Shown here: positions 1 through 9,800 of the stretch, piece after piece
How the letters are laid out: each line of letters starts with the position of its first letter
How positions within the stretch are numbered: the first letter of the stretch is position 1
From: Bryobacterales bacterium
Lineage (GTDB): Bacteria > Acidobacteriota > Terriglobia > Bryobacterales > UBA6623
Reading direction: 5' to 3'
Length of the DNA: 61,903 nt
Assembly (NCBI GenBank): GCA_028819255.1
Contig: JAPPMB010000026.1
Location: 1 to 61,903 of the forward strand
Made by a program: the position numbers and the translations under genes
The notes under the pieces: model-generated
What the model saw: the letters and a program-made list of their open reading frames with translations, nothing else
Databases searched by the model: none
What the model was told of the DNA's origin: nothing

Positions 1-354
1 GAGGTTGCCTGACAACGGCGTCGATGGCCCGATCTACGATGTTCGGAATTCAGAGTCTTGGTGCAGTTTGCCTCCGTTCGGCTGGTAGGAGGGACCAAGC
101 ACATTGGCTTCCCGGATCTCGAGTCATTGTTGCTTCACGGGAGCTGAGCGTATTGTATTCCTCCCTGAGAGCCTTCCAGCATAGGCCCCGAGCTGGCGGG
201 ACTTGGGCCTTGCTCCAAGTTTGTCATTTGGCGACGTAGAGTTCCTGTAATCTATTGATAAGAAACGGTTTGATTGAGTGAGTCTGCGCAGTCGGCACTG
301 CACTTCGCAAACTTTGCACATTTTGGGCGTCTTTCGAGCGTATCCGGTGCCGAT

Positions 355-605
355 GGAGGCGAGGCACCATCCCAGCGGCCCGCGAGATCTCGAAGGCGGC
401 CGCGTCCGGACGCACGTCCTGCCGGATACGGATCCGGGATCCGCGCACCTCCTGCAGCGACGTCGTGATCTGCACACAGTTGGCCCGGCGATTGCGGATC
501 GACGCCCAGCTCAGATGCATCGCATGGTAAGCCAGCACGGCGGTCAACTGGTGCCCCAAGATCCGCCAGTCCAGCCGATGCCCGATGGGTCGTAGGCCCA
601 AAGTC
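355..605 (-). pseudogene. IS1634-like transposase, C-terminal remnant
   Basis: The minus-strand translation holds GLRPIGHRLDWRILGHQL, then a LAYHAMHLSWASIRN stretch and an RIRIRQDVRPD stretch. These match in order the end of IS1634-type DDE transposases (LGLRPI.H......GH......LAYH, then SW..LR and IR...RP). The catalytic core upstream is absent, so this is a truncated relic with no function. It sits about 540 bp beyond the end of the microcompartment operon. The identification rests on motif recall, not a database search. Confidence 0.5.
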
Positions 606-1148
606 GATTCCAGATCCATTGAGCAGACTTCAGTTCCTGCAAGTCTGTCCATCGGAGGGACGGACGTCTGCAAGATCAGCGGGCGAGGGACATGATCCGG
701 GCCGGACTGCGGATTCTTGGCCATACGCGAGAGGAGTCAGCGAGGACGGTGCGTTTCGCTCCTCGAAAAAGTGATCGCAAGCGAATTCGTGTGACACGAC
801 CCTTGGCGCGATCGGCAAGCCCCAAACTGAACCATGGTTTCCTGGCCGGTCCCGACACCGTCGGCAGGAGTTGGCACGCGATCCGCGAACCATCCGATGG
901 CTGCGACAATTCGATGCCAGCAGCCTGTTCCGGAGTTAGCCATTGAATTCGGTTCGCGAACCACCCGGATGGCTTGCTGGGAGAATGGGCGTTGCCGGGG
1001 AAAACAGTCGGATCTTCGACACGGCGAATTCGCCGCGCGAAGTCAAGCGTTCGCCCGTCGCTCCGATCAATTCGGCAGATCTCGGAACGGTCTTGTGAGG
1101 ATGCCCTCCAAGCCGTCTTGGCTCAATACGTCGCCTACCGGCGTTCCG
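606..1148. other. Intergenic region with no recognisable gene
   Basis: Open frames exist on both strands but none has a recognisable domain, a good ribosome binding site or a convincing start. I see no RNA gene or array. Confidence 0.4.
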
Positions 1149-2387
1149 TCACCCTGATAACGTTCTCGACCGCCGCCTCGACGTGCTCTCGACCAGGTCA
1201 TCCACCGGCATGCCGTAGATGGCGGGCATCCCCTCCCGGTCGGTCACGAAGTAGAGCCAGGAACTGTCCTGCGAGAACGCCGGGTCCGGCACTGCGGCGA
1301 GGGGGTCCACCCGGTCGGTTCCCGCGACTGGGTACGGCCGGAGGCTGCTGAGATGCTCACAGAGGGTGATCTCCCGGTGCATTCTGGGAAAGAGCACGTA
1401 CAGGTTGGGTCCCGACGGCCGCCGGCTCGCTCCTGCGATCGCGGACCCGTCCGCGTTCTCCCGGAACCAGGCGAACGCCGAGCAGGAGGCTTCCGTTGTC
1501 TCCTCCCTGGTTTCCGGGACGATGCTGCGGATGCTCGCCTTCCAGCCGGCGCCGTCGGCGAACCGCACGTAGCGCAGGCGCGATCCGTCGTCAACCCAGT
1601 AGGCCCGTCCCAGCCGCTCCCTGCCGCGGGTCGGGCGCACGCTCGTCCTGCCCGAGCCGTCCAGACCGACCAGCTGGAATCGCCTCCGGACCTGCTGCCA
1701 GGGACCTTCCCGCGCGTAGAGCACCTGGGACCTCCACGGGCGGAACCTGGGCGCCGCGATCCAGCGGCGCTCTTCCGCTGAGACCCAGTTGCGGCTCTTG
1801 GAAGACTGCCGCTGCATCTCGACAATCCGGACCCGGCAGCGGGGCTCGGCTGCGAACTGCGCCGCGGGGTCGGCCCGCCAGTCCTCCTCGTGCATTTCCA
1901 CCAGGGCGGCGTAGCGTTCCGCCCTCGAGATGTCCATCTCTCCCGTGAGCGTCCAGCCTTCCGGACACCGGTAGTGCGTGCGCCGGTTTCCTCCACCGAG
2001 ATCGGCCTGGACCAGTTCGCGGCCCTGCAGGCAGAAGAAACCCCGGTCGTTGGAGCGCAGACACGCGGCGTAGGGATGGACGGTCTCCCCGTCCGTCAGC
2101 TGGACGAGACGGTTGCGCTTGAGGTCGAGCCGGTGAAAATGGAGCGCTCCGCCGTGCTCCGCCGCCAGGAGGAGGAAGGAATTGTCGCGGGCGACGAACC
2201 GGTGGTTGTGGCCCGGCAGGTGGTGGACCACGGCGAGGTCAGTCAGCCGGAAGACCTCCCGCTCGGTGAGCCCGTCGCGGAACTCCTCGCGGGGGGTGTC
2301 GAGGCGTGTGCCCCTGGCGGCTCTCGCCCGTGCGGCGGGCGTGCCCGCCGCGGCCAGGAACCAACGACGGCTGATGCGCCGCATCAA
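1149..2387 (-). CDS. Tat-exported oligogalacturonate-lyase-like beta-propeller protein
   Basis: A 412-residue protein with a twin-arginine N-terminus (ISRRWFLAAAG near residues 5-15), so probably exported folded. The body looks like a TolB/oligogalacturonate-lyase-type beta-propeller: LVQLTDGETVHPYAACLRS near residues 93-111 and PDPAFSQDSSWLYFVTD near the C-terminus are blade motifs of that group. Oligogalacturonate lyases cleave unsaturated pectin disaccharides; whether this one is a lyase is unproven, and I did not assign metal or catalytic residues. It lies 40 bp after the last shell-protein gene on the same strand, so it may be co-transcribed with the microcompartment operon. That would fit a plant or algal polysaccharide role such as pectin or rhamnogalacturonan breakdown. 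It could instead be a generic periplasmic WD40-like protein. Confidence 0.6.
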   Translation of the reverse strand: MMRRISRRWFLAAAGTPAARARAARGTRLDTPREEFRDGLTEREVFRLTDLAVVHHLPGHNHRFVARDNSFLLLAAEHGGALHFHRLDLKRNRLVQLTDGETVHPYAACLRSNDRGFFCLQGRELVQADLGGGNRRTHYRCPEGWTLTGEMDISRAERYAALVEMHEEDWRADPAAQFAAEPRCRVRIVEMQRQSSKSRNWVSAEERRWIAAPRFRPWRSQVLYAREGPWQQVRRRFQLVGLDGSGRTSVRPTRGRERLGRAYWVDDGSRLRYVRFADGAGWKASIRSIVPETREETTEASCSAFAWFRENADGSAIAGASRRPSGPNLYVLFPRMHREITLCEHLSSLRPYPVAGTDRVDPLAAVPDPAFSQDSSWLYFVTDREGMPAIYGMPVDDLVESTSRRRSRTLSG

Positions 2388-2427
2388 GGGCCATGGTATC
2401 AGCAGGGCGCAGGGTTCCGGCCAGCCC

Positions 2428-2709
2428 TCAGGGGTCGGGCCGATCCCAGTTCACCCGGTCGACGATGGCGATCACCGCGGCGTCGATCGGGGCCATGCGG
2501 CGCTTCACCGCAGTCATCGCGGCCCACCCGTCCATCGTGAGCAGCACTGTGTCGCCGGTCCCCGCGTCAAGCACGTCGACAGCCACGAACGGAGTGCCGC
2601 GCTCCGTGCCGTCCGGGCCGATCCGGCGCACCAGCAGAAGCTTGATCGACTCGTGGGTGGGGTGCTTGTGTGTCGCAACGACATCCCCCACCACCTTGCT
2701 GAGGATCAC
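2428..2709 (-). CDS. BMC-P (EutN/CcmL) microcompartment vertex protein 3
   Basis: A 93-residue EutN/CcmL-family protein that should form pentamers capping the vertices of a bacterial microcompartment shell. It starts LSKVVGDVVATHKHP, has the central D(V)LDAGTGDTVLL segment and ends in an IVDRV element, all typical of BMC-P. I place the start at a GTG whose bases overlap the stop of the upstream vertex gene (GTGA overlap, 2706-2709), a classic translational-coupling arrangement. The longer upstream ORF extension is therefore not used. It is the last of three tandem paralogues and the most divergent. Confidence 0.85.
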   Translation of the reverse strand: MILSKVVGDVVATHKHPTHESIKLLLVRRIGPDGTERGTPFVAVDVLDAGTGDTVLLTMDGWAAMTAVKRRMAPIDAAVIAIVDRVNWDRPDP

Positions 2710-2975
2710 AGCGCCACTCCGGAAACCGCGTCGACGATTCCCGTGACGCTTGCATCCGAGGGCACCTGCGGATCGAACGCGAGGCACGCCTCCCGCCGTC
2801 CCGACCAGTAGACCGTCTCGCCCGGGCCGGCTCCCACCGCATCCAGTGCCACGAGCGGCGCCCCGGCGTCGGATCCGTCAGCGGCGATCGGCTGGATCAC
2901 AAGGAGCTTCACCCCTTCGAGCTGCGGATCCTTGACCGTCGCGCAGACATTGCCCGTGACGCGTGCCAGCCGCAT
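2706..2975 (-). CDS. BMC-P (EutN/CcmL) microcompartment vertex protein 2
   Basis: An 89-residue EutN/CcmL vertex protein. It opens MRLARVTGNVCATVKDP, has the family centre VALDAVGAGPGETVYW and closes with GIVDAV. Pentamers of such proteins close the icosahedral shell. Its ATG shares a base with the stop of the preceding vertex gene (position 2975), and its own stop overlaps the GTG of the following one, so the three are likely translated as one coupled unit. PVM-type microcompartments are known to carry three BMC-P paralogues, which matches this arrangement. Confidence 0.88.
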   Translation of the reverse strand: MRLARVTGNVCATVKDPQLEGVKLLVIQPIAADGSDAGAPLVALDAVGAGPGETVYWSGRREACLAFDPQVPSDASVTGIVDAVSGVAL

Positions 2976-3253
2976 CAGCGTTCCCCGGGGAGCACGCTCA
3001 CCTTGTCCACGATGCCCACGATGGCCGTGTCCACCGGCGTGTTCTTCATGCCCGAGGCCATGCGGGCCGAACTGCCGGAGACGCAGATGACGGTCTCCCG
3101 GGCGCCCGCACCCACGGTGTCGAGCGCGACGACGTACATGTCGCGGGGCCTTCCGTCCGGAGCGACATGCTGGAGGACCAGCATCTTCTTGCCCTCCAGC
3201 CTCGGATCCTTGCGGGTGGCGACGACGTTGCCCACAACTCGCGCAAGAACCAT
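2975..3253 (-). CDS. BMC-P (EutN/CcmL) microcompartment vertex protein 1
   Basis: A 92-residue EutN/CcmL family protein: MVLARVVGNVVATRKDP at the N-terminus, ALDTVGAGARETVICVSGSS in the middle (the GAG..E.V pore-edge loop of the family) and AIVGIVDKV near the end. It follows the BMC-H gene by about 40 bp and is the first of three consecutive vertex proteins on the minus strand. Its role is structural, at the shell vertices of a microcompartment. Confidence 0.88.
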   Translation of the reverse strand: MVLARVVGNVVATRKDPRLEGKKMLVLQHVAPDGRPRDMYVVALDTVGAGARETVICVSGSSARMASGMKNTPVDTAIVGIVDKVSVLPGER

Positions 3254-3295
3254 GGCGTGCAGACTCCGATCGAAGGTCTTCGGAACGGGGCGGCC

Positions 3296-3577
3296 TTACT
3301 CCGCAGCCGAGATCGCGAAGATCCTGTCGAGATTGTTGTGCGGCCGCGGGATGACGTGAACGGAGATGAGTTCGCCGACCCGGCGGGCGGCGGCGGCACC
3401 CGCGTCGGTCGCGGCCTTGACGGCCGCCACGTCGCCGCGCATCAGCACGGTGACGTAACCCGATCCGATCTTCTCCCAGCCGACCAGTGTGACGTTGGCC
3501 GCCTTGACGGCGGCGTCAGCGGACTCGACCAACGAGACGAATCCGCGTGTTTCGATTAAACCGAGGGCTTCGCCCAT
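3296..3577 (-). CDS. BMC-H hexameric microcompartment shell protein
   Basis: A 93-residue single BMC-domain (Pf00936) protein. It begins [20 protein letters not shown], continues into [20 protein letters not shown] and a [16 protein letters not shown] helix, and ends with the VIPRPH turn seen in PduA/CcmK-type proteins. Hexamers tile the flat facets of the shell; the central pore would pass substrates such as sugar phosphates. It lies 7 bp downstream of the aldolase gene and 42 bp upstream of the vertex genes. The single-domain length fits BMC-H and not BMC-T. PVM loci usually carry two BMC-H genes, so one is missing here or lies elsewhere. Confidence 0.93.
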   Translation of the reverse strand: MGEALGLIETRGFVSLVESADAAVKAANVTLVGWEKIGSGYVTVLMRGDVAAVKAATDAGAAAARRVGELISVHVIPRPHNNLDRIFAISAAE

Positions 3578-3584
3578 GATTCGA

Positions 3585-4385
3585 TTATCCTCCTCTGGCC
3601 CGGATCGCTTCCTCCAGCAGCTGGATCAACTCGTCCCGGGTGACGTAGAAACCTTCATTGTGGCCCATCGGGGCGTTGTGTGCCGGCGCGGTGACGTCCT
3701 CGGCCACGACCGGACAGCCCGGCTGCGGCGTGGCGTTCGACTGGACGCCGTATCTGCCGCGCGACTCGAACAGCTTGTCGACCTCGACCTGCGGCAGCGC
3801 CTTCGCCCCTCCCAGCATCTCTGCCACGAAGTTGATGCGTGCGAACAGCTCGACCGTTTCCATCCGGAAGTAGGCCTGCATGAGCTCCGTTCCGTAGCTG
3901 ACGACCCCGTGGTTTCCCAACAGCAGCGCGTCGTACTTGGGAATGAGGGGCACCAGCGGGTCGGTGAGGGCGTCGGTGCCCGGCAGCCCGTAGGCCGCCA
4001 GCGGAATGCAGCCGAGGCCGATCACGACCTCCGGAAGGAGCGCCGTGTTGAGAGCCCGTCCGGCCGCGGCGAAGCCGGTGGACACCGGCGGGTGCGCATG
4101 GACGACCGAGTTGATGTCCTCGCGAAGCTCGTAGACCTTCAGGTGCATCTTGATCTCCGAGGTGCGCTCGAGGCGCCCGGAGATCTTGTCGCCGTTGTAG
4201 TCGACGATGATGATGTCGTCGACACGCATCATGCCCTTCGACACTCCTGTCGGAGTGCACATGACGCGCTCGTCGTCGAGGCGGATCGAGATGTTGCCGT
4301 CGTTGGCGGCGACCCAGCCCTTGTCGAAGACGAGCCTGCCGACCCGGACGATGTCGGCGGCGTGCTCGCGTTCGGTCTTGACCAT
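3585..4385 (-). CDS. Class II aldolase (L-fuculose/rhamnulose-1-phosphate type), probable microcompartment cargo
   Basis: A 266-residue class II aldolase/adducin protein. The Zn site is visible as His96 and His98 (SVVHAHPP) and His159 ([10 protein letters not shown]), with catalytic Glu77 ([11 protein letters not shown]). These enzymes split L-fuculose- or L-rhamnulose-1-phosphate into dihydroxyacetone phosphate and lactaldehyde. In PVM-type microcompartments the aldolase is the signature enzyme that produces lactaldehyde inside the shell. The protein is extended at the C-terminus: a polar linker (about residues 205-245) leads to a final amphipathic helix, [17 protein letters not shown], which looks like an encapsulation peptide. 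It is the first gene of the minus-strand operon, with BMC-H 7 bp downstream. Substrate preference between fuculose and rhamnulose phosphate cannot be decided here. Confidence 0.88.
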   Translation of the reverse strand: MVKTEREHAADIVRVGRLVFDKGWVAANDGNISIRLDDERVMCTPTGVSKGMMRVDDIIIVDYNGDKISGRLERTSEIKMHLKVYELREDINSVVHAHPPVSTGFAAAGRALNTALLPEVVIGLGCIPLAAYGLPGTDALTDPLVPLIPKYDALLLGNHGVVSYGTELMQAYFRMETVELFARINFVAEMLGGAKALPQVEVDKLFESRGRYGVQSNATPQPGCPVVAEDVTAPAHNAPMGHNEGFYVTRDELIQLLEEAIRARGG

Positions 4386-4514
4386 GCGGAACCCCTAGCG
4401 TAGCGGTTCCGTGCGAGGGGCGGCAACAGAGCTCTTGCGGCCTTGCGCTGCAACGCACGGCTTGCCCGCGAGCAGGTCCTCGACCGTGTCCAATCCGGTG
4501 CGCGCCGAGCCCGG

Positions 4515-5050
4515 AAACCGGGAGGTCGAGAACATTCACGTCGTGGAGATTGCCGTCCGAAATGTGGACGAAGGCAGGGATCGAACCACGCAAGTCCATC
4601 AAAGCGCGGAGTCTCACGGCCGCCTTCGTGGCCCGGAACGAGGCCTAGGGAAAGACGGTCAGGCACAGATCGACGGTGGAGGAATCGAGTGCGTACGCAG
4701 TCTCGTTCAGATCCAGGCCGAGGTTTTCGTCCGCGTGCAGGGCACGCTTGGACGATCAGTCGCTGAGCCGTATCGGCATGCATGTGCCAGGAGCGATTGC
4801 GGTTGGCGCGCCCCAGGGTCGAGAAACGGATGCGCGAGGTGAAGCCGCCATGGTGCGGATCGGTCGCTACGGCCCCGGGACGCGGTCAGCGAACGCAGGC
4901 TCTTGCGCTTGGTGAACTGACCGGCGCCCGTGGCGCGGAACTGCTGGGAACAGGGGAGACCGCGTGAGCGGAGATTGTCATGGTACTGGGCCACGATGCA
5001 CGAGCACGCCTTCCACGGCACGAACCGCATCACTTGAAAGAACAGGGTCC
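4515..5050 (-). pseudogene. IS4-family (DUF4372-type) transposase, disrupted and truncated
   Basis: In pieces across frames, the minus strand reads FVPWKACSCIVAQYHDN, LPCSQQFRA, then DLNETAYALDSSTVDLCL, and LMDLRGSIPAFVHISDGNLH. These are in order the N-terminal and first DDE segments of IS4-like transposases. An in-frame TAG falls where the conserved SLFPWA tryptophan should be, several frameshifts separate the pieces, and the homology stops after HDVNVLDL, so the C-terminal half is gone. It is a dead insertion sequence about 130 bp upstream of the aldolase start, and the operon promoter region may have been rearranged by it. Confidence 0.7.
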
Positions 5051-5395
5051 GACCGCGGTACACATCCAAGGCACGCCCAAGGCCTAGCGGGTGACCCAGC
5101 GGGGGCAGACGCATCCGTGCCGAGTCCGCCGCCCGCCGGAGTGGTCGCGCATTCGGCGTTCAAGTCTCGGACACCGTAGATTGCCAGATTGCCGGTAACA
5201 GAATGAAAACAGGTAACTTACAACGGGCCTCCCAAGAATCATCGCGACGCTAGGGAGGATGGGGACAGGGGTGCTGCAGCGTATTGGGACGAGTCACCAA
5301 TGGGACAGCGATCCTCGCGGGACCAAAAGGATCCGCCCTCCAGCGCACTCTTTCCAACGGTGGCGGCTCGTCTCTCACTGGAAATAGGCTGGCGG
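5051..5395. other. Intergenic region, no gene seen
   Basis: Between the transposase relic and the ACP promoter I see no coding or RNA feature. Confidence 0.4.
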
Positions 5396-5425
5396 TTGCG
5401 CTCGGAGCGGAGGATAGTCTACTAT
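5396..5425 (+). promoter_or_regulatory. Possible sigma70 promoter of the ACP gene
   Basis: TTGCGC (5396-5401), an 18-base spacer and TACTAT (5420-5425) precede the ACP gene. The -10 overlaps a short inverted repeat, ATAGT-CT-ACTAT (5414-5425). This is a weak match and remains a guess. Confidence 0.3.
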
Positions 5426-5434
5426 GCACCATTC

Positions 5435-5440
5435 GGAGGA
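5435..5440 (+). promoter_or_regulatory. Shine-Dalgarno of the ACP gene
   Basis: GGAGGA lies ten bases before the ATG at 5451. It fixes the ACP start and shows the small gene is probably expressed. Confidence 0.6.
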
Positions 5441-5450
5441 ACTGTAACCA

Positions 5451-5681
5451 ATGGCATCAACTGAAGAACGTATCAGACAGCTAGCACGCGAAAACTTGGA
5501 CCTTGATCACGAGATTGACTTCGATGCCAGCTTGCCGGAAGCTGACGTCTCGTCCGTAGACGCGGTCGCATTCGCCAAGCTGGTCAGTCAAGAATTCGAG
5601 GTGGAGATCTCGAGCACTAAGTTCGCCGAGTGTCCGACGCTCCGGGCACTAGCGGAGTATCTCGACTCGAAGGCTGGATAG
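5451..5681 (+). CDS. Free-standing acyl carrier protein
   Basis: A 76-residue protein with the size and pattern of a discrete acyl carrier protein: an acidic N-terminal helix, the phosphopantetheine site, then SQEFEVEISSTKFAECPTL and a final helix RALAEYLDSKAG. At the attachment site the usual DSL is SSV (EADVSSVDAVAF), so a serine is in the right place but the aspartate and leucine are replaced. A strong Shine-Dalgarno supports the start. It lies 1.2 kb upstream of the large type I PKS on the same strand and may serve it or a separate acyl-transfer step. Whether a phosphopantetheinyl transferase would modify the unusual site is open. Confidence 0.8.
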   Translation: MASTEERIRQLARENLDLDHEIDFDASLPEADVSSVDAVAFAKLVSQEFEVEISSTKFAECPTLRALAEYLDSKAG

Positions 5682-5939
5682 CCTTCGGAAGGCCCCATCC
5701 GGCCGGGCATGCCGGCTGGAGGGTCTGAGCACGGGTAAGCCCGGGAGCGCGTCCGGGCATTCCGGGGTGGCAAGGCGCTGGCGATTCGTCAGGTCGAGGC
5801 CCACGGTCGGTCTACGTGCTGCCGCCAACGCCGTCTTGGGCGAGCCAATGGCTTGAGAAGCACATACGCTTCCATACACACGTCATGCCGATCTTGAGTT
5901 CGAGACTGAACTGGTGATCTGGGCAGAGCGACTGTTGGC
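5682..5939. other. Intergenic region, no gene seen
   Basis: Nothing recognisable lies between the ACP gene and the transposase scrap that follows it. Confidence 0.35.
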
Positions 5940-6170
5940 GGATCTGACCGCAAGATGCGTGCGGCCAAGCGGCTCCGTGATCGGGCTCACGACGTTTCCG
6001 GCTGCAATGGCATGTCGAGCTGGCGTTCAAGCGCTTCAAGTCTTTCGCGGAGCTGGGGCATTCGCCTCGTCACGCCGACGAGAGCGCCAAGCCATGGCTC
6101 TGCGGCAAGCCGCTCGTGGAGAGGCCGATCGGCCACGCGAACGCCGCCTCCGTCTTGCATCTTTGAGAGA
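5940..6170 (+). pseudogene. IS4-like transposase C-terminal remnant
   Basis: The plus strand encodes WHVELAFKRFKSFAELGH followed by SAKPWLCGKPLVERPIGHA and a stop at about 6168. This is the R.W.VEL.FKR.K block and the helix after it that end many IS4/IS231-like transposases. No upstream catalytic segments are in frame. It is a fragment with no function, and one of several transposase relics clustered around the ACP gene. Confidence 0.5.
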
Positions 6171-6848
6171 CTTGGCCTTGGAGCCCATCCCAGTGTGGAG
6201 CGGCGGTTGACTTTTTCGTCGGCGCGGCCAGTGAGCCCCACTCGCCGCTGGCTGAAGCGCTCGCCGCATGGAGCGCGAGCTCCGAGGAGCCAGCCGGCCC
6301 GCCTCGACTTCCCTCGGGCTAGCGGGTGGCGTCCTTCGATTCCCCGAAAAGAGGTTCACGCCCGTGGACATTCCGACCCCAGGTTCGCTGCGAGCGTCAA
6401 ATGGAGACCCTCGAGTCGATCGGTACGAATCTTGCCCGGGTGGATCTCAGATTTGCTCCCGTCCTTCGATAATCGGCGGAAGCGATCTGAAACGGACCGA
6501 TGCGCACCCGCCGGCGATTCGCTTGCCCCGTGCCAATACAGTGGGCCCCGGATTCGTGCAGGACGCATCGGGCTCCCCTCGGCTGAAGCAGCTGGCAGAG
6601 TGCGTCACGCTGCCGATCGACTTCCCCTTGCACTCCACGTTGCGATGGATCGGTCGGAACCAGAAGACTGCGCTGCGAGTCCGCAGCGGGACTATGCGTC
6701 GAAGAGGAGGCTTTCCCTGCCTGTCGAAGGCTCAGGGAGTGCGGCTGCCCGCACGGCGGGGCTCGCCTGCCGCTACGTGTACCCTCACAGCAGTCTCCAA
6801 GCGCGTCAGAATCTGTGTGTAGCGAGCTGATTGGGAGCGGACTGAAAA
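6171..6848. other. PKS upstream region, no gene recognised
   Basis: An open frame on the plus strand (6268-6822) has no recognisable domain and no good ribosome binding site. I see no clear promoter. A GGGAG at about 6831 may be the PKS ribosome binding site. Confidence 0.35.
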
Positions 6849-9800
6849 ATGACGAATCCACTTGATGGCCCAAGGGTGTCCGAAGCGACGCTTGCGGAGG
6901 CCAGCCCGCCACGACAGCAAAGCCCCCGTCGCGGCGAGCCGATCGCGATCGTGGGCATGGCGTGCCGGTTCCCCGGCGCGCCCAGCATTTCAGCGCTCTG
7001 GCGTCTGCTCGAATCCGGCCAGAACGCAGTCACGGAGGCCTTTCCAGGTTCGGGTGTCGGACGCGTGGACGAGCTCTTCTCAAGCACTGCGAATCCCGGC
7101 GGCGCCTGCCGTTTCTGCGCCTATGTCGATGAGATCGAGCAGTTCGACGCGCGGTTCTTTCGAATCTCCCCGGTCGAGGCCCAGATGCTGGATCCGCAGC
7201 AGCGGATGATGCTGGAGACCAGCTGGCAGGCCCTCGAGGACGCGGGAATTGATCCGGACCGGCTCCAGGGCAGCCGCACGGGGGTCTACACCGGGATCAG
7301 CAACGACGAATACCGAATGCTGGTTGTGGAGTCAGCCAAGCCACCCGAGGCTGCCGCATGCCTCTACGCTCTCAGCGGCACCAACCTGAACGGCACCAGC
7401 GGACGCGTCTCATTCGTGCTGGGCCTCATGGGGCCCGCGAAGGCTGTGGACGCCGCTTGCGCGTCGTCGCTGGTGTCGGTACACGACGCCGTCGCGGACC
7501 TCCAGCAAGGCAAGGCGGATTTGGCGATTGCGGCAGGCGTGCAGGCCATTCTGAACGGCCGCGTGTTCGAACTCCGTGCGGATTCGATGATGCTGTCCCC
7601 GGATGGGCAGTGCAAGGCGTTCGACGCATCCGCAAACGGCTACGTGCGGGGCGAAGGCTGCGGCGTCGTGATTCTCAAGCGGCTGAGCGAGGCCGAGGCG
7701 GACGGCGACCGGGTCTGGGGAGTGATCCGGGGCTCGGCGGTGAATCACGGAGGTGCCAGCGTCGGACTGACGGTTCCGCACACGCCAGCGTTGGAGAAGG
7801 TGATCGAAGCGGCGCTGTCGCAGGCGGGTGTCGCTCCGTCGGAAGTGGATTACTTGGAGGCTCACGGGACCGGAACGGCTGTCGGGGATCCGATCGAGCT
7901 CAACGCAGTGTCCGCTGTCTATGGCAGGGGACGCAAGGCTGACCAGCCGCTTCTCGTCGGTTCCGTGAAAACCAATATCGGCCACCTGGAGTCGGCCGCC
8001 GGGATCGCCGGTCTGATCAAGGCCGTGCTGGTGATGCAGCGCGGAGTGATTCCGAAGCACCTGCATTTCAGGGATCCCAATCCGAGCTTCGATTGGGACC
8101 GGATGCCCTTGCGGGTGACCTCGTCCATGATGGACTTGCCCGAGCGTGACGGCCGGCCGCGACTGGCGGGAGTAAACTCCTTCGGGATTTCCGGGACGAA
8201 CGTCCACCTCGTGGTGGAGGAATACCGTGCCCCGGACGGGTCGCCCCGGGGGAAGCGCCAGGTTGCGGGATCGACCCAGGCTGTGCCGGTCTTGCTTCCG
8301 CCTGACGTAGGGAATCTTCCGCTGTCGCGGCAGGAGTTCCCGCGACGCGAGGCCCGCTTGCTGCCGCTCTCCGGAAAATCGGGGACCGCGCTCAGCGAAC
8401 TTGCGCAGCGCTACCTCTCATGGCTGGGCGAGCACGCCGAAGAGCTTTCCGACGGAGCCGAAACCGGGGCGCGGCTGCTGGCGGACATGGCGTGGACGGC
8501 GGGTGTGGGAAGGAGCCAGTTCCATCGACGTGCGGGCGTCGTCTTCCACGATGCAGGGTCGCTACAGGAACGGCTCGGCGCACTGGCCGAAAGCGGCAAC
8601 GGCGAACCATCGCGGACGGCGACCAAGGTGGCGTTTGCCTATGCCGGGCAGGGAAGCCAGTGGACCGGCATGGGAGAGGCGCTCTACCAGCGCGAGCCCG
8701 TGGTCCGGGCGGTCCTCGATCGTTGCGAGGAGGTGTTTCAGGCCGCACGGGGCACCTCGTTGCTGGACGTGATGTTCGGCCGCGTCGAAGGCGATCTGAG
8801 CGACACGGCGTGGGAACAGCCGGCCCTCTATGCGTTGGAATGCGCGCTCACGGCACTCTGGTCGAGCGTGGGCGTTCGCCCCAGCGTGGTGGTGGGACAC
8901 AGCGTGGGGGAGCTGGCGGCGGCGCAGGCGGCGGGCGTGTTCAGTCTGGAGGACGGAATGCGGTTCGCCGCGACACGGGGAACTCTCCTATCGGAGACGG
9001 AACCGGGTGCCATGATGGCGGTCTTCGCCTCGCCGGCACGGGTGGCGTCGGCAGTCGCAGCGGTGGCCGCGTCCGCAGCTGGCGTTGGTCTGAGCATTTC
9101 GGCGGACAACGGCTCGCACCAGGTGGTGAGCGGCCCGGTTGCAGCAATTGACGCCGTCTCGAAGCGTTTCGAGTCGGACGGAGTCCGAGTAAGGCGGCTG
9201 AACACCTCCCGAGCTTTCCACAGCGCCCTAGTGGAACCGGCCCTCGACGCGCTGGAGGCTTCCTTGGACGGCCTGACGGTCGAGCCTCCCTCTCTCACCG
9301 TGGTCAGCAACCTGACCGGCCGGGCGGTCGAGCCCGGGCAGGCGCTGGATGGAGCCTACTGGAAGCGGCACGCCCGCGAGGCGGTGGCGTTTGCCGGGGG
9401 CGTAAGAACGATGGCGGAACTAGGTGTGGACTTGCTCGTGGAGATAGGCCCTCGTTCCGTGCTGGCTGCGATGACGGCCTCGGCCTGGCCGGCCTCGGCG
9501 GAGACACCGGTGCCGGTGGCGCTGACAAGCCTGCGCCCGCCGCCTGGCAGCGTGCCCGAGCCGGCCGGCAGCGACGGTTTCACGCAGGCGACCGCGGCAG
9601 CGTACGAAGCGGGACTGCCGATTCGTTTCGAGGGGCTCTTCGCGGGGGAGGCTCGGCGCCGTATCTCCGTACCGGGCTACCCGTTCCAGCGCGAACGCTA
9701 CTGGCTCGAGAGGAACAGGCAACGACGCCCAATCGCCGGTCACGCCCTGCTGGGCATCCGGCACGAATCCGCCAGCGGCGAGATCACGTTCGAGACAGAA

